Shown one piece after another: positions 1 to 10,106 of a stretch of DNA of 64,000 nucleotides. Source of the DNA: Pseudomonas laurentiana (GTDB lineage: Bacteria > Pseudomonadota > Gammaproteobacteria > Pseudomonadales > Pseudomonadaceae). The position numbers and the translations under genes are program-made. The stretch lies in contig NZ_BMQU01000019.1 of the NCBI RefSeq assembly GCF_014648275.1, forward strand, positions 1 through 64,000. The letters run 5' to 3'. The first letter of the stretch is position 1. Every line of letters begins with the position of its first letter. The notes under the pieces are model-generated. The model saw only the letters and a program-made list of their open reading frames with translations, was not told the DNA's origin and did no database searches.

Positions 1-37
1 GGGGTTTCCCCATGTGAGAGTAGGTCATCGTCAAGAT
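1..37 (+). rRNA. rrf: 5S ribosomal RNA, 3' end only
   Basis: The first bases match the 3' part of Pseudomonas 5S rRNA as I remember it (a GGGGTTTCCCC helix, then TGAGAGTAGG and a terminal GTCAAG). Only about a third of the molecule is inside the window. The rest of the rRNA operon lies to the left. A strong intrinsic terminator follows at once, as expected for the last gene of an rRNA operon. The exact mature 3' end is estimated to within a few bases. Confidence 0.85.
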
Positions 38-46
38 TAAATTCCG

Positions 47-80
47 AAACCCCTATCTGCACATGCAGGTAGGGGTTTTG
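47..80 (+). terminator. Intrinsic terminator of the rRNA operon
   Basis: A 14-bp stem (AAACCCCTATCTGC paired with GCAGGTAGGGGTTT, one G-U pair) closes on a four-base loop and runs into a T-rich tail. It starts about 10 bases after the 5S end. Confidence 0.9.
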
Positions 81-119
81 TCTTTGTGGCCTGGAAAATC
101 ATCGGTTTTCGCAGGCCAA

Positions 120-145
120 AAAAAACCACCCATCCTGGGTGGTTT
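120..145 (-). terminator. Intrinsic terminator of queD
   Basis: The stem AACCACCC/GGGTGGTT has a five-base loop and, read on the minus strand, ends in a run of eight T. It lies about 20 bases beyond the queD stop codon. Confidence 0.85.
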
Positions 146-163
146 GCCGTTCGTTGCATGCAC

Positions 164-520
164 TTAGTCGCCGTAATACTCGCAGCCACTGGTGCAGGTT
201 TCATGAATGCGGACTTTGGAAAGCTCCGGTAGCAGCGGCTTGACCTGATCCCAGATCCACTTGGCAATCACTTCGCTGGTAGGGTTTTCCAGGCCAGGAA
301 TGTCGTTCAGGTAGTTGTGGTCGAGTTGCTCATAGAGCGGCTTGAAGATCGCCTTGATCTCGGAAAAATCGCGGATCCAGCCGGTATGAGGATCGAGAGG
401 GCCGGTCAGGTGCAGGGCGACCTTGAATGAGTGGCCATGCAGGCGCCCACACTTATGCCCGTCTGGTACGTGCGGCAGGCGGTGGGCGGATTCAAACGTG
501 AACTCTTTGAAAATTTCCAC
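164..520 (-). CDS. queD: 6-carboxy-5,6,7,8-tetrahydropterin synthase QueD
   Basis: QueD converts 7,8-dihydroneopterin triphosphate to 6-carboxytetrahydropterin, the second step of cytosolic queuosine (7-deazaguanine) synthesis. With a GTG start at 520 the protein has 118 residues, the usual size. The zinc ligands are His13, His28 and His30 (in ESAHRLP and GRLHGHS). The catalytic Cys24, Asp67 and His68 are present ([14 protein letters not shown]). A longer reading frame exists upstream, but its extra residues (up to base 568) do not look like the family. The gene stands alone, with its own terminator, between the rRNA operon and a lipase gene. Confidence 0.93.
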   Translation of the reverse strand: MEIFKEFTFESAHRLPHVPDGHKCGRLHGHSFKVALHLTGPLDPHTGWIRDFSEIKAIFKPLYEQLDHNYLNDIPGLENPTSEVIAKWIWDQVKPLLPELSKVRIHETCTSGCEYYGD

Positions 521-570
521 GGTGTCTATAACTCTTAGAAGCAATGCTAGCGAGCAGTTTAACAGCAAGG

Positions 571-1653
571 CTAGTGCAGTGGTTGCAGACGCTCGTGCAG
601 CTTGCCAGTTTCTACCAGTTCAAGAAACTCATCGCCTAGACGTTGGCTTTCGGCCATCGCCTTGTGCCAGTAGCGTTGCCGAGCAGCAGCATCTCCCATG
701 AAACGTTTGAAATCGCTACGGTCCGGTAGTTTGCCGTAAGGCAGGCTGGCCAGGTACTGCGCTGATGGCGCCAGTAACAGTACATTTTTCAGGTGCTCGG
801 TATTGCCTCGTCGCCAGGGCAGGGCTTTGTCGAACCAGCCTGGTACGACCTTATCAGTGAAGTGTGGGTACAGGACGATGTCATCACCGTTGTAGGGCAG
901 GTCGAGGTGGTAGTCGAGGAGGCCACCATCGCGAAAGGTTCCGCTGCCGACGCCCTGTATGTCGCGTACGCCCTCCATCACCATCGGAATCGAGCCAGAG
1001 GCCAGCAGCGCTTGACGCAGATTAGTGACTTTCAGCGGTAGTAGCCGCGATGGGAAGTCATTCAGTGGCTGCAGGGGTGGGGGCAGGCGGGCATCGTGGA
1101 GGATGATCCGTTCAAAATGCCGTGCCAGTCGTGAGCGCCCGAGTAAATTGTCGGCAATCACTGCGGATAACCCGGCCCCTAATCGAGCACGCTGATCGTG
1201 TGCAAGCAAACCATGGCTTTTGACCAACATGATGTTCAGTCGATAGAGCGGATTGTCGAGGATTTGCGCATCGCGTCCTTCAAGCAGCGCATCGAGCATT
1301 TGGTGACAACTCAGACTGACCTCTGCTTGGGTTGCACCTTTGGCAAAGTCCAAGGCGGTGTATAGCGCGCCTAATCGGCGTAACGCCTGTGCAGGCTGGG
1401 GTAGGCAGGCACTGGCGAAGCGCCAGGAACCGATCGAGGCTCCGATCAACGATCGTTCACGTGGTGCTGACGGTAGCCATTGCCCGAACAGCGCCAGATC
1501 AAGGCCCTGGATGCCCAGTGCCTTGGGGCCACCTGCAGCACCAGGCACGGTACCCACGTCCATCGCCTGCAAGGTTCGTTGATGCAGCCTGTGAAAGGCC
1601 CGTGTGCCCGCTTTCAGGGTTAGCGCTGGATACTTGATATGGATCGCACTCAT
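571..1653 (-). CDS. Patatin-like phospholipase family protein
   Basis: This 360-residue protein carries the patatin hydrolase signature: a glycine-rich oxyanion stretch near residues 38-47 ([10 protein letters not shown]), the nucleophile elbow GASIGSW with Ser73, and the DGG motif with Asp242 as the second member of the Ser-Asp dyad. It probably hydrolyses acyl esters of phospholipids or similar lipids. I see no signal peptide, so it is likely cytosolic or peripheral to the membrane. The ATG at 1653 has a GAGG Shine-Dalgarno. It ends 50 bases before queD, but a shared transcript is not certain. The natural substrate cannot be told from sequence. Confidence 0.88.
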   Translation of the reverse strand: MSAIHIKYPALTLKAGTRAFHRLHQRTLQAMDVGTVPGAAGGPKALGIQGLDLALFGQWLPSAPRERSLIGASIGSWRFASACLPQPAQALRRLGALYTALDFAKGATQAEVSLSCHQMLDALLEGRDAQILDNPLYRLNIMLVKSHGLLAHDQRARLGAGLSAVIADNLLGRSRLARHFERIILHDARLPPPLQPLNDFPSRLLPLKVTNLRQALLASGSIPMVMEGVRDIQGVGSGTFRDGGLLDYHLDLPYNGDDIVLYPHFTDKVVPGWFDKALPWRRGNTEHLKNVLLLAPSAQYLASLPYGKLPDRSDFKRFMGDAAARQRYWHKAMAESQRLGDEFLELVETGKLHERLQPLH

Positions 1654-1783
1654 ACAGACCTCGCCGTCAGAGGTGCTGATTATAGAGAGCGCCAGACATT
1701 AGCGGGGGTAGTGCTGCGCTATCATGGGGCCAGCCATTTTCAGTTTGAGTTAAGTCCAGTCCGTTACTCTGCTCCCCGTGGAC

Positions 1784-1795
1784 AAGATTAATCTT
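1784..1795. promoter_or_regulatory. 12-bp perfect palindrome in the leader of the PepSY operon
   Basis: AAGATTAATCTT sits 14 bases before the start codon of the first PepSY gene, just ahead of its GGAGA ribosome site. It could be an operator or a small mRNA stem near the ribosome site. No regulator is identified. Confidence 0.4.
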
Positions 1796-1809
1796 AATGG
1801 AGACGCACT

Positions 1810-2118
1810 ATGAAAACGTTGACTGCCCTGTTCGCCACTGCCGCCCTTGCCCTGACTGCCAACATTGCCATGGCAAAAGACCTTGGGCCGGACCAGGCAA
1901 TGAAGCTGGTTCAGGAGAACAAGATCCAGTCCTTCGAGAAGCTCAATGCTGCAGCCTTGGCCAAGCACCCAGGCGCAACAGTGACGGACACTGAGCTGGA
2001 AGACGCCTACGGCCGTTACATCTATAAGGTCGAACTGCGTGATGCCCAGAACGTAGAGTGGGATGTGGACCTGGATGCCACTACCGGTGCGGTCCTCAAG
2101 GACCATCAGGACAAGTGA
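1810..2118 (+). CDS. Small secreted PepSY-domain protein (first of a pair)
   Basis: This is a 102-residue protein with a clear signal peptide (about 22 residues, ending ANIAMA before KD), so it is periplasmic. The mature part is a single PepSY-type fold, ending in the typical WDVDLDATTGAVL strand. PepSY domains are thought to inhibit peptidases or to bind ligands in the envelope. The next gene encodes a close relative and starts on the last base of this stop codon (TGATG). A two-component system follows in the same operon, which suggests that the pair senses or buffers an envelope signal for the kinase. Similar PepSY genes sit by metal- or cation-responsive two-component systems in other proteobacteria. 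Confidence 0.88.
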   Translation: MKTLTALFATAALALTANIAMAKDLGPDQAMKLVQENKIQSFEKLNAAALAKHPGATVTDTELEDAYGRYIYKVELRDAQNVEWDVDLDATTGAVLKDHQDK

Positions 2119-2432
2119 TGAAACACGTCTCTCGAACGGGCTTGGCGCTGCTGCTGATACTGTCAGCGTACTGTGCGCAAGTGCTGGCCCGTGACCTTGA
2201 TCAGGATGAAGCCCTGCATTTACGTCAGCAGGGCGTTATCCTGCCGCTCGAGCAGTTGATGCAGCAAGCCCTGGGCCGACATCCCGGGGCGAGGCTGTTG
2301 GAGGCCGAGCTGGAGGAGAAACACAATCAGTATGTCTATGAAGTGGAACTGCTGACCACTGAAGGCGTCGTGCGTGAAATCAAACTCGATGCAGCCACCG
2401 GTGCGCTGCTCAAAGATGAGGAAGATGACTGA
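2118..2432 (+). CDS. Small secreted PepSY-domain protein (second of a pair)
   Basis: The 104-residue product has a signal peptide (about 25 residues, ending CAQVLA before RD) and one PepSY domain. It is clearly paralogous to the preceding protein: both share [22 protein letters not shown] and [15 protein letters not shown] segments. The ATG overlaps the previous stop by one base, and its own stop overlaps the response-regulator ATG by one base, so all four genes should be translationally coupled. The acidic tail KDEEDD could bind a cation; that is inference only. Confidence 0.87.
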   Translation: MKHVSRTGLALLLILSAYCAQVLARDLDQDEALHLRQQGVILPLEQLMQQALGRHPGARLLEAELEEKHNQYVYEVELLTTEGVVREIKLDAATGALLKDEEDD

Positions 2433-3100
2433 TGCGCTTGCTACTGGTCGAGGACAATGTTCCGCTGGCCGATGAGCTGACTGCCGGTCTACAACGTCAG
2501 GGCTATGCCGTGGACTGGCTGGCTGACGGGCGTGATGCCGTGTATCAAGGCGCGAGCGAGCCCTATGATGCGATCATTCTGGACCTCGGCTTGCCTGGCT
2601 TGCCCGGTCTGGAGGTTCTGGGACAGTGGCGTGCAGGCGGGCTGGCAACACCCGTACTGATCCTGACGGCGCGCGGCTCCTGGGCTGAGCGTATCGAAGG
2701 GCTCAAGGCTGGAGCCGATGACTACCTCACCAAGCCGTTTCACCCTGAAGAACTGCAATTGCGAATCCAGTCGTTGTTGCGTCGTGCGCGCGGCCTGGCC
2801 AATCAGCCGAAGTTGGAGTCGGCGGGTTTGCATCTGGATGAAGGGCGCCAGTGCGTAACGCGTGACGGTGAAGACGTACAGCTGACAGCGGCTGAATTTC
2901 GGCTGTTACGCTACTTCATGCTCCACCCGCAGCAGATCCTCTCGAAGAGCCACTTGGCTGAGCACCTCTACGATGGTGAAACCGAGCGCGACTCCAATGT
3001 TCTGGAGGTCCACGTCAACCACCTGCGCCGCAAGCTCGGCCGCAGTGTGATCGAAACCCGTCGGGGTCAAGGCTATCGCTTCGGCGGAGTGGCGGAGTGA
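2432..3100 (+). CDS. OmpR/PhoB-family response regulator
   Basis: This 222-residue regulator has an N-terminal receiver domain with the acidic pocket (Glu7, Asp8), phospho-acceptor Asp51 in LDLGLPG, Thr79 and Lys101 in LTKPF. A winged-helix DNA-binding domain follows (from about residue 125), ending RRGQGYRF. It should be phosphorylated by the kinase encoded next, whose GTG start overlaps this stop by four bases (GTGA). Overall it resembles the QseB/PmrA/PhoP branch. The target genes are unknown, but the PepSY genes in its own operon are likely among them. Confidence 0.93.
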   Translation: MRLLLVEDNVPLADELTAGLQRQGYAVDWLADGRDAVYQGASEPYDAIILDLGLPGLPGLEVLGQWRAGGLATPVLILTARGSWAERIEGLKAGADDYLTKPFHPEELQLRIQSLLRRARGLANQPKLESAGLHLDEGRQCVTRDGEDVQLTAAEFRLLRYFMLHPQQILSKSHLAEHLYDGETERDSNVLEVHVNHLRRKLGRSVIETRRGQGYRFGGVAE

Positions 3101-4431
3101 AGTCGATACAGGCGCGCTTGAGCCTGGGCCTGGTTGGCGTATTGGTGGTCGTGGGCCTGGTGCTGGCCCAACTGAGTTTGTGGCTGTTCGAGGTCGGACT
3201 GCAGCGCTATCTCGAAACCGGCTTACGCAAAGAGAGTGAAAACCTTCTGGTTGCGTTGGGGCGGGGTCACTCTGGCCTGGAGCTGGATGAGCGACGGGTA
3301 TCCTCTGCGTACAAACGGCCATTTTCCGGCTATTACTTCCGCGTTGATTTTGAAGGGGGGAACTGGCGGTCCAGGTCCCTGTGGGACATGGACATGCCCA
3401 TGCCGAAAACCCCAGGTTTGCACGCGGGGCTGCAACTTGGGCCTGAAGGGCAGCAGTTGCTGGTGCTGCGTGCAGACTATCGACGCCTGGGCCAGCTGAT
3501 TTCCATCAGCGTTGCGCAAGACTACACCCCAGTACGCGATGGTTTTCGGCGCATGCAGCAGATCGGTTTGGGGATGGGGCTGATAGCTTTGTTGCTGATC
3601 CTGATACTTCAGCGGATTACGGTTACCCGATCCTTGCGGCCTCTGGAGCGTACGCGCGAACAGATTGCCCAGCTCCAGCAGGGCAAGCGCTCGCAGCTCG
3701 ATACCCAAGTACCCACAGAGCTGGAACCTCTGGTTGCGCAGATCAACCACTTGCTGGCCCATACCGAAGAGAGCCTCAGGCGCTCGCGAAATGCCTTGGG
3801 CAACCTTGGGCATGCGCTCAAGACACCACTCGCGGTGTTACTCAGCCTGGCGTCCAGTGACAAGCTCGATGATCACCCAGAGACCCGTGAGCTGCTGCGT
3901 GAGCAGCTTGAGCAGATTCAGCAACGGCTGGGCCGCGAGCTGAATCGTGCAAGGTTGGCGGGGGATGCATTGCCGGGCGCCTTGTTCGATTGTGATGCCG
4001 AACTGCCGGGTTTGCTCGCCACCTTGAGCATGATCCATGGTCAGGCGCTTATTCTCAGCCACGTATCGGCGCCGGGGCTGCTCTTGCCTTGGGATCGTGA
4101 AGACGTGTTGGAGCTACTCGGTAACCTGCTGGACAACGCCTGCAAATGGGCGTTCGCCGAAGTGCGTGTGAGTATTCAGGAAAGCCCCGAGGGTTATGTG
4201 CTGTGGGTCGATGACGATGGCCCGGGCATTGCGCCGCATTTGCGTGAAGAGGTGCTGAACCGAGGTGCTCGACTGGACGAACAGGTCGATGGTCATGGTC
4301 TGGGCTTGGGTATTGTGCGGGATATCGTCGATGCCTGGGGCGGGCGCATGAGCTTGCAGGACAGCCCCATGGGCGGTTTGCGCGTCAGCATTGAGCTGCC
4401 ACGCCAAGGCACGCGGCAGGCGTCCCCGTAG
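3097..4431 (+). CDS. Sensor histidine kinase, partner of the PepSY-operon regulator
   Basis: This 444-residue membrane kinase has a transmembrane helix near residues 9-32, a periplasmic sensor of about 120 residues, a second helix near 156-172, and then a HAMP-like linker. The phospho-acceptor His239 lies in [11 protein letters not shown], a PhoQ-like H box. The ATPase domain shows NLLDNACKW (N box), DDDGPGI and GHGLGLGI (G boxes). The sensor contains a methionine- and aspartate-rich stretch (WDMDMPMP), which would suit metal or cation sensing, though this is a guess. The GTG start overlaps the regulator stop. A hairpin at the stop codon probably ends the operon. Confidence 0.92.
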   Translation: MKSIQARLSLGLVGVLVVVGLVLAQLSLWLFEVGLQRYLETGLRKESENLLVALGRGHSGLELDERRVSSAYKRPFSGYYFRVDFEGGNWRSRSLWDMDMPMPKTPGLHAGLQLGPEGQQLLVLRADYRRLGQLISISVAQDYTPVRDGFRRMQQIGLGMGLIALLLILILQRITVTRSLRPLERTREQIAQLQQGKRSQLDTQVPTELEPLVAQINHLLAHTEESLRRSRNALGNLGHALKTPLAVLLSLASSDKLDDHPETRELLREQLEQIQQRLGRELNRARLAGDALPGALFDCDAELPGLLATLSMIHGQALILSHVSAPGLLLPWDREDVLELLGNLLDNACKWAFAEVRVSIQESPEGYVLWVDDDGPGIAPHLREEVLNRGARLDEQVDGHGLGLGIVRDIVDAWGGRMSLQDSPMGGLRVSIELPRQGTRQASP

Positions 4432-4453
4432 CGGCCTGATCGCCGCTACGGGG
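4424..4453. terminator. Hairpin between convergent kinase and chemoreceptor genes
   Basis: A perfect 12-bp stem (CCCCGTAGCGGC and its complement) with a six-base loop includes the kinase stop codon. There is no clear T-tract on either strand, so it may act as a bidirectional, weak or mRNA-protecting hairpin. Confidence 0.55.
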
Positions 4454-4461
4454 GTAGGTTG

Positions 4462-6609
4462 TTACACCCGGAACTGATCCATCAGGCCCTGTTGCTGGTT
4501 GGCCAGGCTGTTGAGTGACTGGCTGACCCGTGCCGATTCGTTGGCCTGACCGGCCAGCGATTCAGTGACGTCGCGAATGGTTGCGACGTTGTGATTGATT
4601 TCCTCGGCCACCGCGCTCTGTTCTTCGGCAGCACTGGCAATTTGCAGGTTCATGTCGGTGATGACCGTGACGGCATCACCAATCTGACGCAAGGCGATGA
4701 CCGCCTGGCTGACGTGCTCGACGCTGCCCTGGGCTTGGCGATGGCTGCTGTCCATCGCGCCTACCACCTCTTGCGTGCCGGCCTGAAGTTGCTCAATGAC
4801 CTGACGGGTCTCCTCGACGGATTCCTGGGTGCGCCGCGCGAGGTTACGCACTTCGTCGGCGACGACGGCGAAGCCGCGTCCGGCTTCACCGGCCCGGGCT
4901 GCCTCAATGGCTGCGTTCAGGGCCAGCAGGTTGGTCTGTTCGGCGATTGAGCGAATCACTTCCAGTACAGAGCCGATCTTCTCGCTGTTTTCAGCCAAGC
5001 CTTCGACCTGACGCATGGCGGTGTTCATATCGGCGGCCAGGGTGTCGATGCTGCTGGTCGTAAGATCGATGACCGACAGGCCCTGGCGTGTCGCCTGGTC
5101 GGCCTCGCGGGCCGCCTGGGCAGCTTGGGCGGCGCTGCGAGCGACGTCCTGCGCGGTGGCACTCATCTCATGGGAGGCGGTTGCCACCTGGTCGACCTGG
5201 CGGTACTGCTGTTCCATGCCTGCACTGGTCTGGCTGGCGATTGCCGAGGACTGGTCGGCCGTATCGCGTGCGGCCTGAACCGAGTGTTTGACCTCTGCAA
5301 TGGTCGGTTGCAGCTTGTCCAGGAAACGGTTGAACCAGCCGGCCAACTCGCCCAGCTCGTCGCGTTTGTCGTAGTTCAGGCGGCGGGTCAGATCGCCTTC
5401 ACCACTGGCGATATCCTTGAGCATCGCCGCAACACCGAGGATGGGGCGGGTGACGCTACGGGCCATCAACCAGACCAGCAGCAAGCCCACCAATGCCGCC
5501 AGCAGGCCAAGCCCCAGTTCGATCAGGGTACCGCTGGTGTTACGTTGATCCAGCTCCGCCTTAAGTGCTTCGGCTGGGCCTGTCAGTGCGCTTTCGGGTA
5601 CATCCAGTAATACGCCCCATGACTTGGCGCCTGGGATCGGTGCAAACGATGCCAGTACTTTCAGGCGGTTGTTGTGATGGATGCTGTGCATGGCTTTGGT
5701 GTCGGCCAGCAGGCGAACCAGTTCGGCGCCATTGGCGCTGTCGACCTGTTCAAAGCGCTGCGCCAGTTTGCTCGCGTCAGGGCTGTAGCCAGCCAGCAGG
5801 CCGACGGGGCTCAGGATCCCGACCTGGGTGCGGCCCTCATACAGGCTGCGGCTGGCTTGCTGGCTGAGCCCTTGCAGGCTATTGAGGTTGATGTCGACGG
5901 AGAGGGAGGCAACGACCTTGTCGGCCACCATCAACGGGTAGACGATGCTGGTCATCAGCACTTGTTGGCCGTTGATTTCATAAAAGTACGGCTCGACCAC
6001 GCAGGGTTGGCGAGTGGCGCGCGGGCAGGCGAACCAGGTGTTGGCAGGCTCCCCACTCGGGCCGACGCTGGTGTCGCTGATGTCATGCTCAGGCAATGCC
6101 ATGGCTACCAGATTACCGGGAGTCGGTTGCGACCAGTACAGCGCGAAACGACCTGTTTCGTTACTGCCCAGCGCCTTCTGACCAATGAACAGTGCGTCCT
6201 TGTTATCCAGTGCGTTGGGATCGAAGACGAGCGACAGGCCCAGCAGATCAGGGTTGGCCTGCAATGCCGAACGCACTTGGCGCGTCATGTCTTCACGCAG
6301 GTCGAAAGCATCCAGGAAGCGCTTTTCGGACTGTTCGCGCAGGAACAGGACCTGGCGCGCGAAGCCGGCACCGTACTGGTACGCGTCCATGAATTGACGG
6401 CGAATGCTTGAGGCCTGGACTTCGCCCTGAGACTCGATGCGGGCCTGTGCAGCCTCAGTCAACATCTGCATGCTGCTGGCCTTGACCAGGTCTGAGTTGT
6501 GTTCCATGCGGTACAACGAGAGGCCCACCAGCAGGGTGACGATGCTTGCGAGGCACAGTCCGGCCAGTAGCGTGATTTTCCACTGAATGGAAAGTTGTCT
6601 GAGCGACAT
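4462..6609 (-). CDS. Methyl-accepting chemotaxis protein with double-Cache sensor
   Basis: The 715-residue chemoreceptor has an N-terminal transmembrane helix (about 12-32), then a periplasmic region of about 320 residues whose size and motifs ([24 protein letters not shown]) fit a dCache_1 ligand-binding domain. A second helix follows (about 365-388), then HAMP and a long coiled-coil signalling domain. The signalling tip is recognisable in [19 protein letters not shown], which contacts CheA and CheW. The ligand cannot be read from sequence; dCache receptors often bind amino acids or small organic acids. Its AAAGGA ribosome site is well placed. There is no terminal CheR-binding pentapeptide. 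Confidence 0.93.
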   Translation of the reverse strand: MSLRQLSIQWKITLLAGLCLASIVTLLVGLSLYRMEHNSDLVKASSMQMLTEAAQARIESQGEVQASSIRRQFMDAYQYGAGFARQVLFLREQSEKRFLDAFDLREDMTRQVRSALQANPDLLGLSLVFDPNALDNKDALFIGQKALGSNETGRFALYWSQPTPGNLVAMALPEHDISDTSVGPSGEPANTWFACPRATRQPCVVEPYFYEINGQQVLMTSIVYPLMVADKVVASLSVDINLNSLQGLSQQASRSLYEGRTQVGILSPVGLLAGYSPDASKLAQRFEQVDSANGAELVRLLADTKAMHSIHHNNRLKVLASFAPIPGAKSWGVLLDVPESALTGPAEALKAELDQRNTSGTLIELGLGLLAALVGLLLVWLMARSVTRPILGVAAMLKDIASGEGDLTRRLNYDKRDELGELAGWFNRFLDKLQPTIAEVKHSVQAARDTADQSSAIASQTSAGMEQQYRQVDQVATASHEMSATAQDVARSAAQAAQAAREADQATRQGLSVIDLTTSSIDTLAADMNTAMRQVEGLAENSEKIGSVLEVIRSIAEQTNLLALNAAIEAARAGEAGRGFAVVADEVRNLARRTQESVEETRQVIEQLQAGTQEVVGAMDSSHRQAQGSVEHVSQAVIALRQIGDAVTVITDMNLQIASAAEEQSAVAEEINHNVATIRDVTESLAGQANESARVSQSLNSLANQQQGLMDQFRV

Positions 6610-6863
6610 GGCGAAGTCCTTTGAATCAGAGAAGGGCGAAGCTATCGACTGTAACGGCCGACAGGATCTTTTCTTTATTCAAACGACCAATTGAAAGGCG
6701 TCGCGTTCGGACATTCAGGCGACTTCCCTCGGGCCCCGTGCTTTGACAAGCCAAGGTCTCTGCTTCAGAGTGTGCGCCCTCCATAAAAATACTAATCACT
6801 TCGGCCGGGATACCCCGTTGCCGAAGCGCATGCTTTTTGTCTGTTTTTCAAGAGGTTTCTGGA

Positions 6864-8183
6864 ATGAATGCAGTAATTGCCGCGGTCGGCATCATGCTGA
6901 TATTGAGCCTGTCCCGCGTGCATGTGGTGATTGCGCTGATCATTGGCGCGTTGGCCGGTGGGCTGGCAGGTGGTCTTGGCATCGAGGGCACCTTGAAGGC
7001 GTTCAACAGTGGCCTGGGCGGCGGCGCGACGGTAGCACTCTCCTATGCACTGCTTGGAGCCTTTGCCGTGGCCATTGCCAAGTCGGGGTTGGCGCATGCA
7101 CTGGCTGATCGGGCGCTGGCAATGTTCGATCGACAGCGGGACAACGAGGGCGGCAAGGTCAAGTGGTTGCTGATTGTTCTGCTACTGGTAGTGGCCATTT
7201 CCTCGCAGAATATCTTGCCGATCCATATCGCGTTCATTCCACTGTTGGTGCCGCCACTGTTGTACGTGCTGACCCGGTTGTCGATCGACCGTCGGTTGGT
7301 GGCCTGCGTCATGACCTTTGGCCTGATCACACCCTACATGTTCCTGCCCGTTGGTTTCGGTAACATTTTCCTTAATGAGATTCTGCTGGCAAATGTCAAC
7401 CGCAGTGGTGTGGATGTGAGTGGGGTCAATGTGACTCATGCCATGGCCATTCCAGCAGCGGGCATGCTTTTTGGGCTGTTACTGGCGGTGTTCTTCAGTT
7501 ATCGAAAAAAACGCACTTACGACCTGGAAAAGATCGAGCAGGTCGAGCAGGTTGCAGTACGCTACAACCCGCTGACACTGTTGGTGGCCGGTGGCGCCAT
7601 TGCTGCCGCGTTCATTATCCAGCTATGGCTGGACTCAATGATCATTGGCGCCATGGCTGGTTTCCTGATCTTCTCGCTGTCGGGCATCGTCCGCTGGAAA
7701 GAAACAGATGGCCTGTTTACCGAAGGCATGAAGATGATGGCCATGATTGGCTTCATCATGATTGCGGCGTCTGGCTTTGCAGAGGTCATGAAGGCGACGG
7801 GCGAAGTGAAAACACTGGTTGAGGCATCGGCGTCATGGATCGACCACAGTAAAGGGGTCGGTGCATTACTGATGCTGCTGGTTGGGCTGTTGGTCACCAT
7901 GGGCATCGGCTCGTCGTTTTCAACCGTACCGATCCTGGCGGCGATCTTCGTCCCCCTGTGCGTACAGTTGGGCTTTGACCCTCTGGCGACCGTGTGCATC
8001 GTTGGCACCGCTGGCGCGTTGGGTGATGCCGGTTCACCGGCGTCGGACTCGACCCTGGGGCCAACGTCCGGGTTGAACGTCGATGGTCAACATCACCATA
8101 TCTGGGACACGGTGGTTCCGACCTTCATTCACTACAATCTGCCACTGCTCGCCTTTGGCTGGGTGGCGGCCATGGTGCTGTAG
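6864..8183 (+). CDS. Na+/H+ antiporter-family (YuiF-like) membrane permease
   Basis: The 439-residue protein is almost wholly hydrophobic, with about 11-12 membrane helices. Sequence blocks such as [28 protein letters not shown] and [17 protein letters not shown] belong to the ion-transporter superfamily group annotated as Na+/H+ antiporter family (YuiF-like, near NhaC and GntP). The ATG at 6864 is preferred over an in-frame start 27 bases upstream because the latter adds a poor sequence and lacks a ribosome site. The substrate could be an organic anion rather than protons and sodium. It stands alone on the plus strand. Confidence 0.82.
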   Translation: MNAVIAAVGIMLILSLSRVHVVIALIIGALAGGLAGGLGIEGTLKAFNSGLGGGATVALSYALLGAFAVAIAKSGLAHALADRALAMFDRQRDNEGGKVKWLLIVLLLVVAISSQNILPIHIAFIPLLVPPLLYVLTRLSIDRRLVACVMTFGLITPYMFLPVGFGNIFLNEILLANVNRSGVDVSGVNVTHAMAIPAAGMLFGLLLAVFFSYRKKRTYDLEKIEQVEQVAVRYNPLTLLVAGGAIAAAFIIQLWLDSMIIGAMAGFLIFSLSGIVRWKETDGLFTEGMKMMAMIGFIMIAASGFAEVMKATGEVKTLVEASASWIDHSKGVGALLMLLVGLLVTMGIGSSFSTVPILAAIFVPLCVQLGFDPLATVCIVGTAGALGDAGSPASDSTLGPTSGLNVDGQHHHIWDTVVPTFIHYNLPLLAFGWVAAMVL

Positions 8184-8257
8184 GTCGAAAGTGACTGAGC
8201 ATCAGTCTTCCGCGTGACTCCGCGCACAATCAAATGGAAGGCTTTTTCAGACAAGAC

Positions 8258-8293
8258 AACGGGCCCTTGTTGCGTGCACACCAAGGACCCGTT
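8258..8293 (-). terminator. Probable terminator of the acyl-CoA dehydrogenase gene
   Basis: A 12-bp stem (AACGGGCCCTTG with CAAGGACCCGTT), one wobble pair on the minus-strand RNA, lies just past the dehydrogenase stop. The following tract is only moderately T-rich. Confidence 0.5.
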
Positions 8294-8304
8294 TGTGGTC
8301 CGAC

Positions 8305-10074
8305 TTAGAACTGCTCGGCGGACAGCGTGTAGAGCGACGTGCTGCCAGCACGAATGCTGGCGTTCAGCGACAGCACGCGTGGCAGCAGGCGCTCAAAGTA
8401 GAATGCCGCGGTGGCCAGCTTGGCCTGATAGAAGTCAGGGTCTTGCGCACGGTTTTCGTGTGCGGTTGCTGCCATCCGCGACCACATGTAGGCATAGGCT
8501 ACATAGCCGAACACATGCAGGTACTCGACCGACGCCGCTCCCACCGCATTCGGGTCCTTGACCGCCTGTTGGCAAAGCCACTGACTGATGCTTTCCAGTT
8601 GAGCCAAGGCTTGTAGCAGCGGCTCGCTGAACGGTGCTGCCGTCTCACAGAAGGCGCGGATTTCCCGGGCGAAGATCGCCAGCGACTGGCCGCCATCGGC
8701 AACCACCTTGCGACCTAGCAGGTCCAGTGCCTGAATACCGTTGGTACCCTCGTAGATCTGCGCGATCCGCACATCGCGTACCAGTTGTTCCTGGCCCCAT
8801 TCGCGGATATAGCCGTGACCACCAAATACTTGCTGGCCCAGTACGCAGCTTTCCAGGCCCGTGTCGGTGAAGAATGCCTTGGCGACCGGCGTCAGCAGGG
8901 CCACTAGACGCTGGGCCGAATCACATTCTGCCGGGTCATCACCGTACTTGCTGATGTCCAGTTGCTGGCCCACGTAGGTGGCAAAGGCGCGGCCACCCTC
9001 GGTCAGTGCGCGCATGGTCAGCAGCATGCGCCGTACGTCCGGGTGGACAATGATCGGGTCGGCGATCTTGTCTTTCGCTTGCGGGCCACTGGCCGCGCGG
9101 CTTTGCAGGCGATCACGAGCGTAGGCAGCGGCATTCTGGTACGAGGCTTCGGCGCAGCCAATGCCCTGGATGCCGATGGACAGGCGCTCGTAGTTCATCA
9201 TGGTGAACATGGCCGCCAGGCCACGGTTTTCTTCACCGACCAGATAGCCAATCGCGCCGTCGAAGTTCATGACGCAGGTGGCCGAGGCCTTGATGCCCAT
9301 CTTGTGCTCTACCGAGCCACAACTGACCGCGTTGGTTTGGCCCAGGCTACCGTCGGCATTGACCATGCGTTTTGGTACAAGGAACAAAGAGATGCCTTTC
9401 GGACCCGCTGGTGCATCGGGCAGTTTGGCCAGTACCAGGTGAACGATGTTTTCGGTCAGGTCCTGATCGCCGCCAGTGATGAAAATCTTGGTGCCACTGA
9501 TGGCGTAGCTGCCATCGGCCTGAGGTTCAGCCTTGCTGCGGATGATGCCCAGGTCAGTACCGGCATGTGGCTCGGTCAGACACATGGTGCCAGCCCACTC
9601 GCCGCTGTAGATCTGCGGCAGGTAGGTGGCCTTCAATGCTTCGCTGGCGTGAGCGTCGATGGCCAGACAGCAACCGGCACTCAAGGCAGAATAAAGGCTG
9701 AAACTGCAGTTGGCGGCGTACAGCATTTCTTCAAACTGCACGGCCAGCATCTTTGGCATGCCCATGCCGCCATACGCCGGGTTGCCGGCCAAGCCAACCC
9801 AGCCACCGTCACGGTAGGTCTGCCAGGCTTCTTTGAAGCCTTCTGGTGTGGTCACCGCGCCAGCCTCGAAGCCGACACCTTCTTCATCGCCACTGCGGTT
9901 GAGCGGGGCAATCAACTGGCCGGTAATCTTTGCGGCTTCCTCAAGGATCGCATCTGCAGTCTCGGCATCCACTGCGTCGGCCAGTGCTGGCAGACGGGCC
10001 CAGAGGGCAGGGCCCTGGAATACCTCATGAAGAACGAAACGCATGTCGCGCAGTGGTGCATTGAACTCAGGCAT
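8305..10074 (-). CDS. Acyl-CoA dehydrogenase, long C-terminal-extension type
   Basis: The 589-residue flavoenzyme oxidises an acyl-CoA to the 2-enoyl-CoA. It has the family blocks MCLTEPHAGTDLG, KIFITGGDQD, FGGHGYIREWGQE and IYEGTNGIQALDLLGRK, the last holding the catalytic Glu. The extra C-terminal helical domain (about residues 460-589) and the N-terminal extension place it with the DmdC-like, about 600-residue branch, which in Pseudomonas acts on medium-chain or 3-methylthiopropanoyl-type CoA esters. It lies 32 bases after an acyl-CoA ligase gene on the same strand, so the two should activate and oxidise the same acid. The exact chain length is not predictable. Confidence 0.92.
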   Translation of the reverse strand: MPEFNAPLRDMRFVLHEVFQGPALWARLPALADAVDAETADAILEEAAKITGQLIAPLNRSGDEEGVGFEAGAVTTPEGFKEAWQTYRDGGWVGLAGNPAYGGMGMPKMLAVQFEEMLYAANCSFSLYSALSAGCCLAIDAHASEALKATYLPQIYSGEWAGTMCLTEPHAGTDLGIIRSKAEPQADGSYAISGTKIFITGGDQDLTENIVHLVLAKLPDAPAGPKGISLFLVPKRMVNADGSLGQTNAVSCGSVEHKMGIKASATCVMNFDGAIGYLVGEENRGLAAMFTMMNYERLSIGIQGIGCAEASYQNAAAYARDRLQSRAASGPQAKDKIADPIIVHPDVRRMLLTMRALTEGGRAFATYVGQQLDISKYGDDPAECDSAQRLVALLTPVAKAFFTDTGLESCVLGQQVFGGHGYIREWGQEQLVRDVRIAQIYEGTNGIQALDLLGRKVVADGGQSLAIFAREIRAFCETAAPFSEPLLQALAQLESISQWLCQQAVKDPNAVGAASVEYLHVFGYVAYAYMWSRMAATAHENRAQDPDFYQAKLATAAFYFERLLPRVLSLNASIRAGSTSLYTLSAEQF

Positions 10075-10106
10075 CGCAGGTCTCGCAGGAATCGGGTGGA
10101 TAGGGA

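Noticed and set aside
6610..6720. FliA (sigma-28) promoter for the chemoreceptor gene
   Set aside because: Partial matches (TCAA, TCGATA) occur, but not with the right spacing to form a convincing -35/-10 pair.
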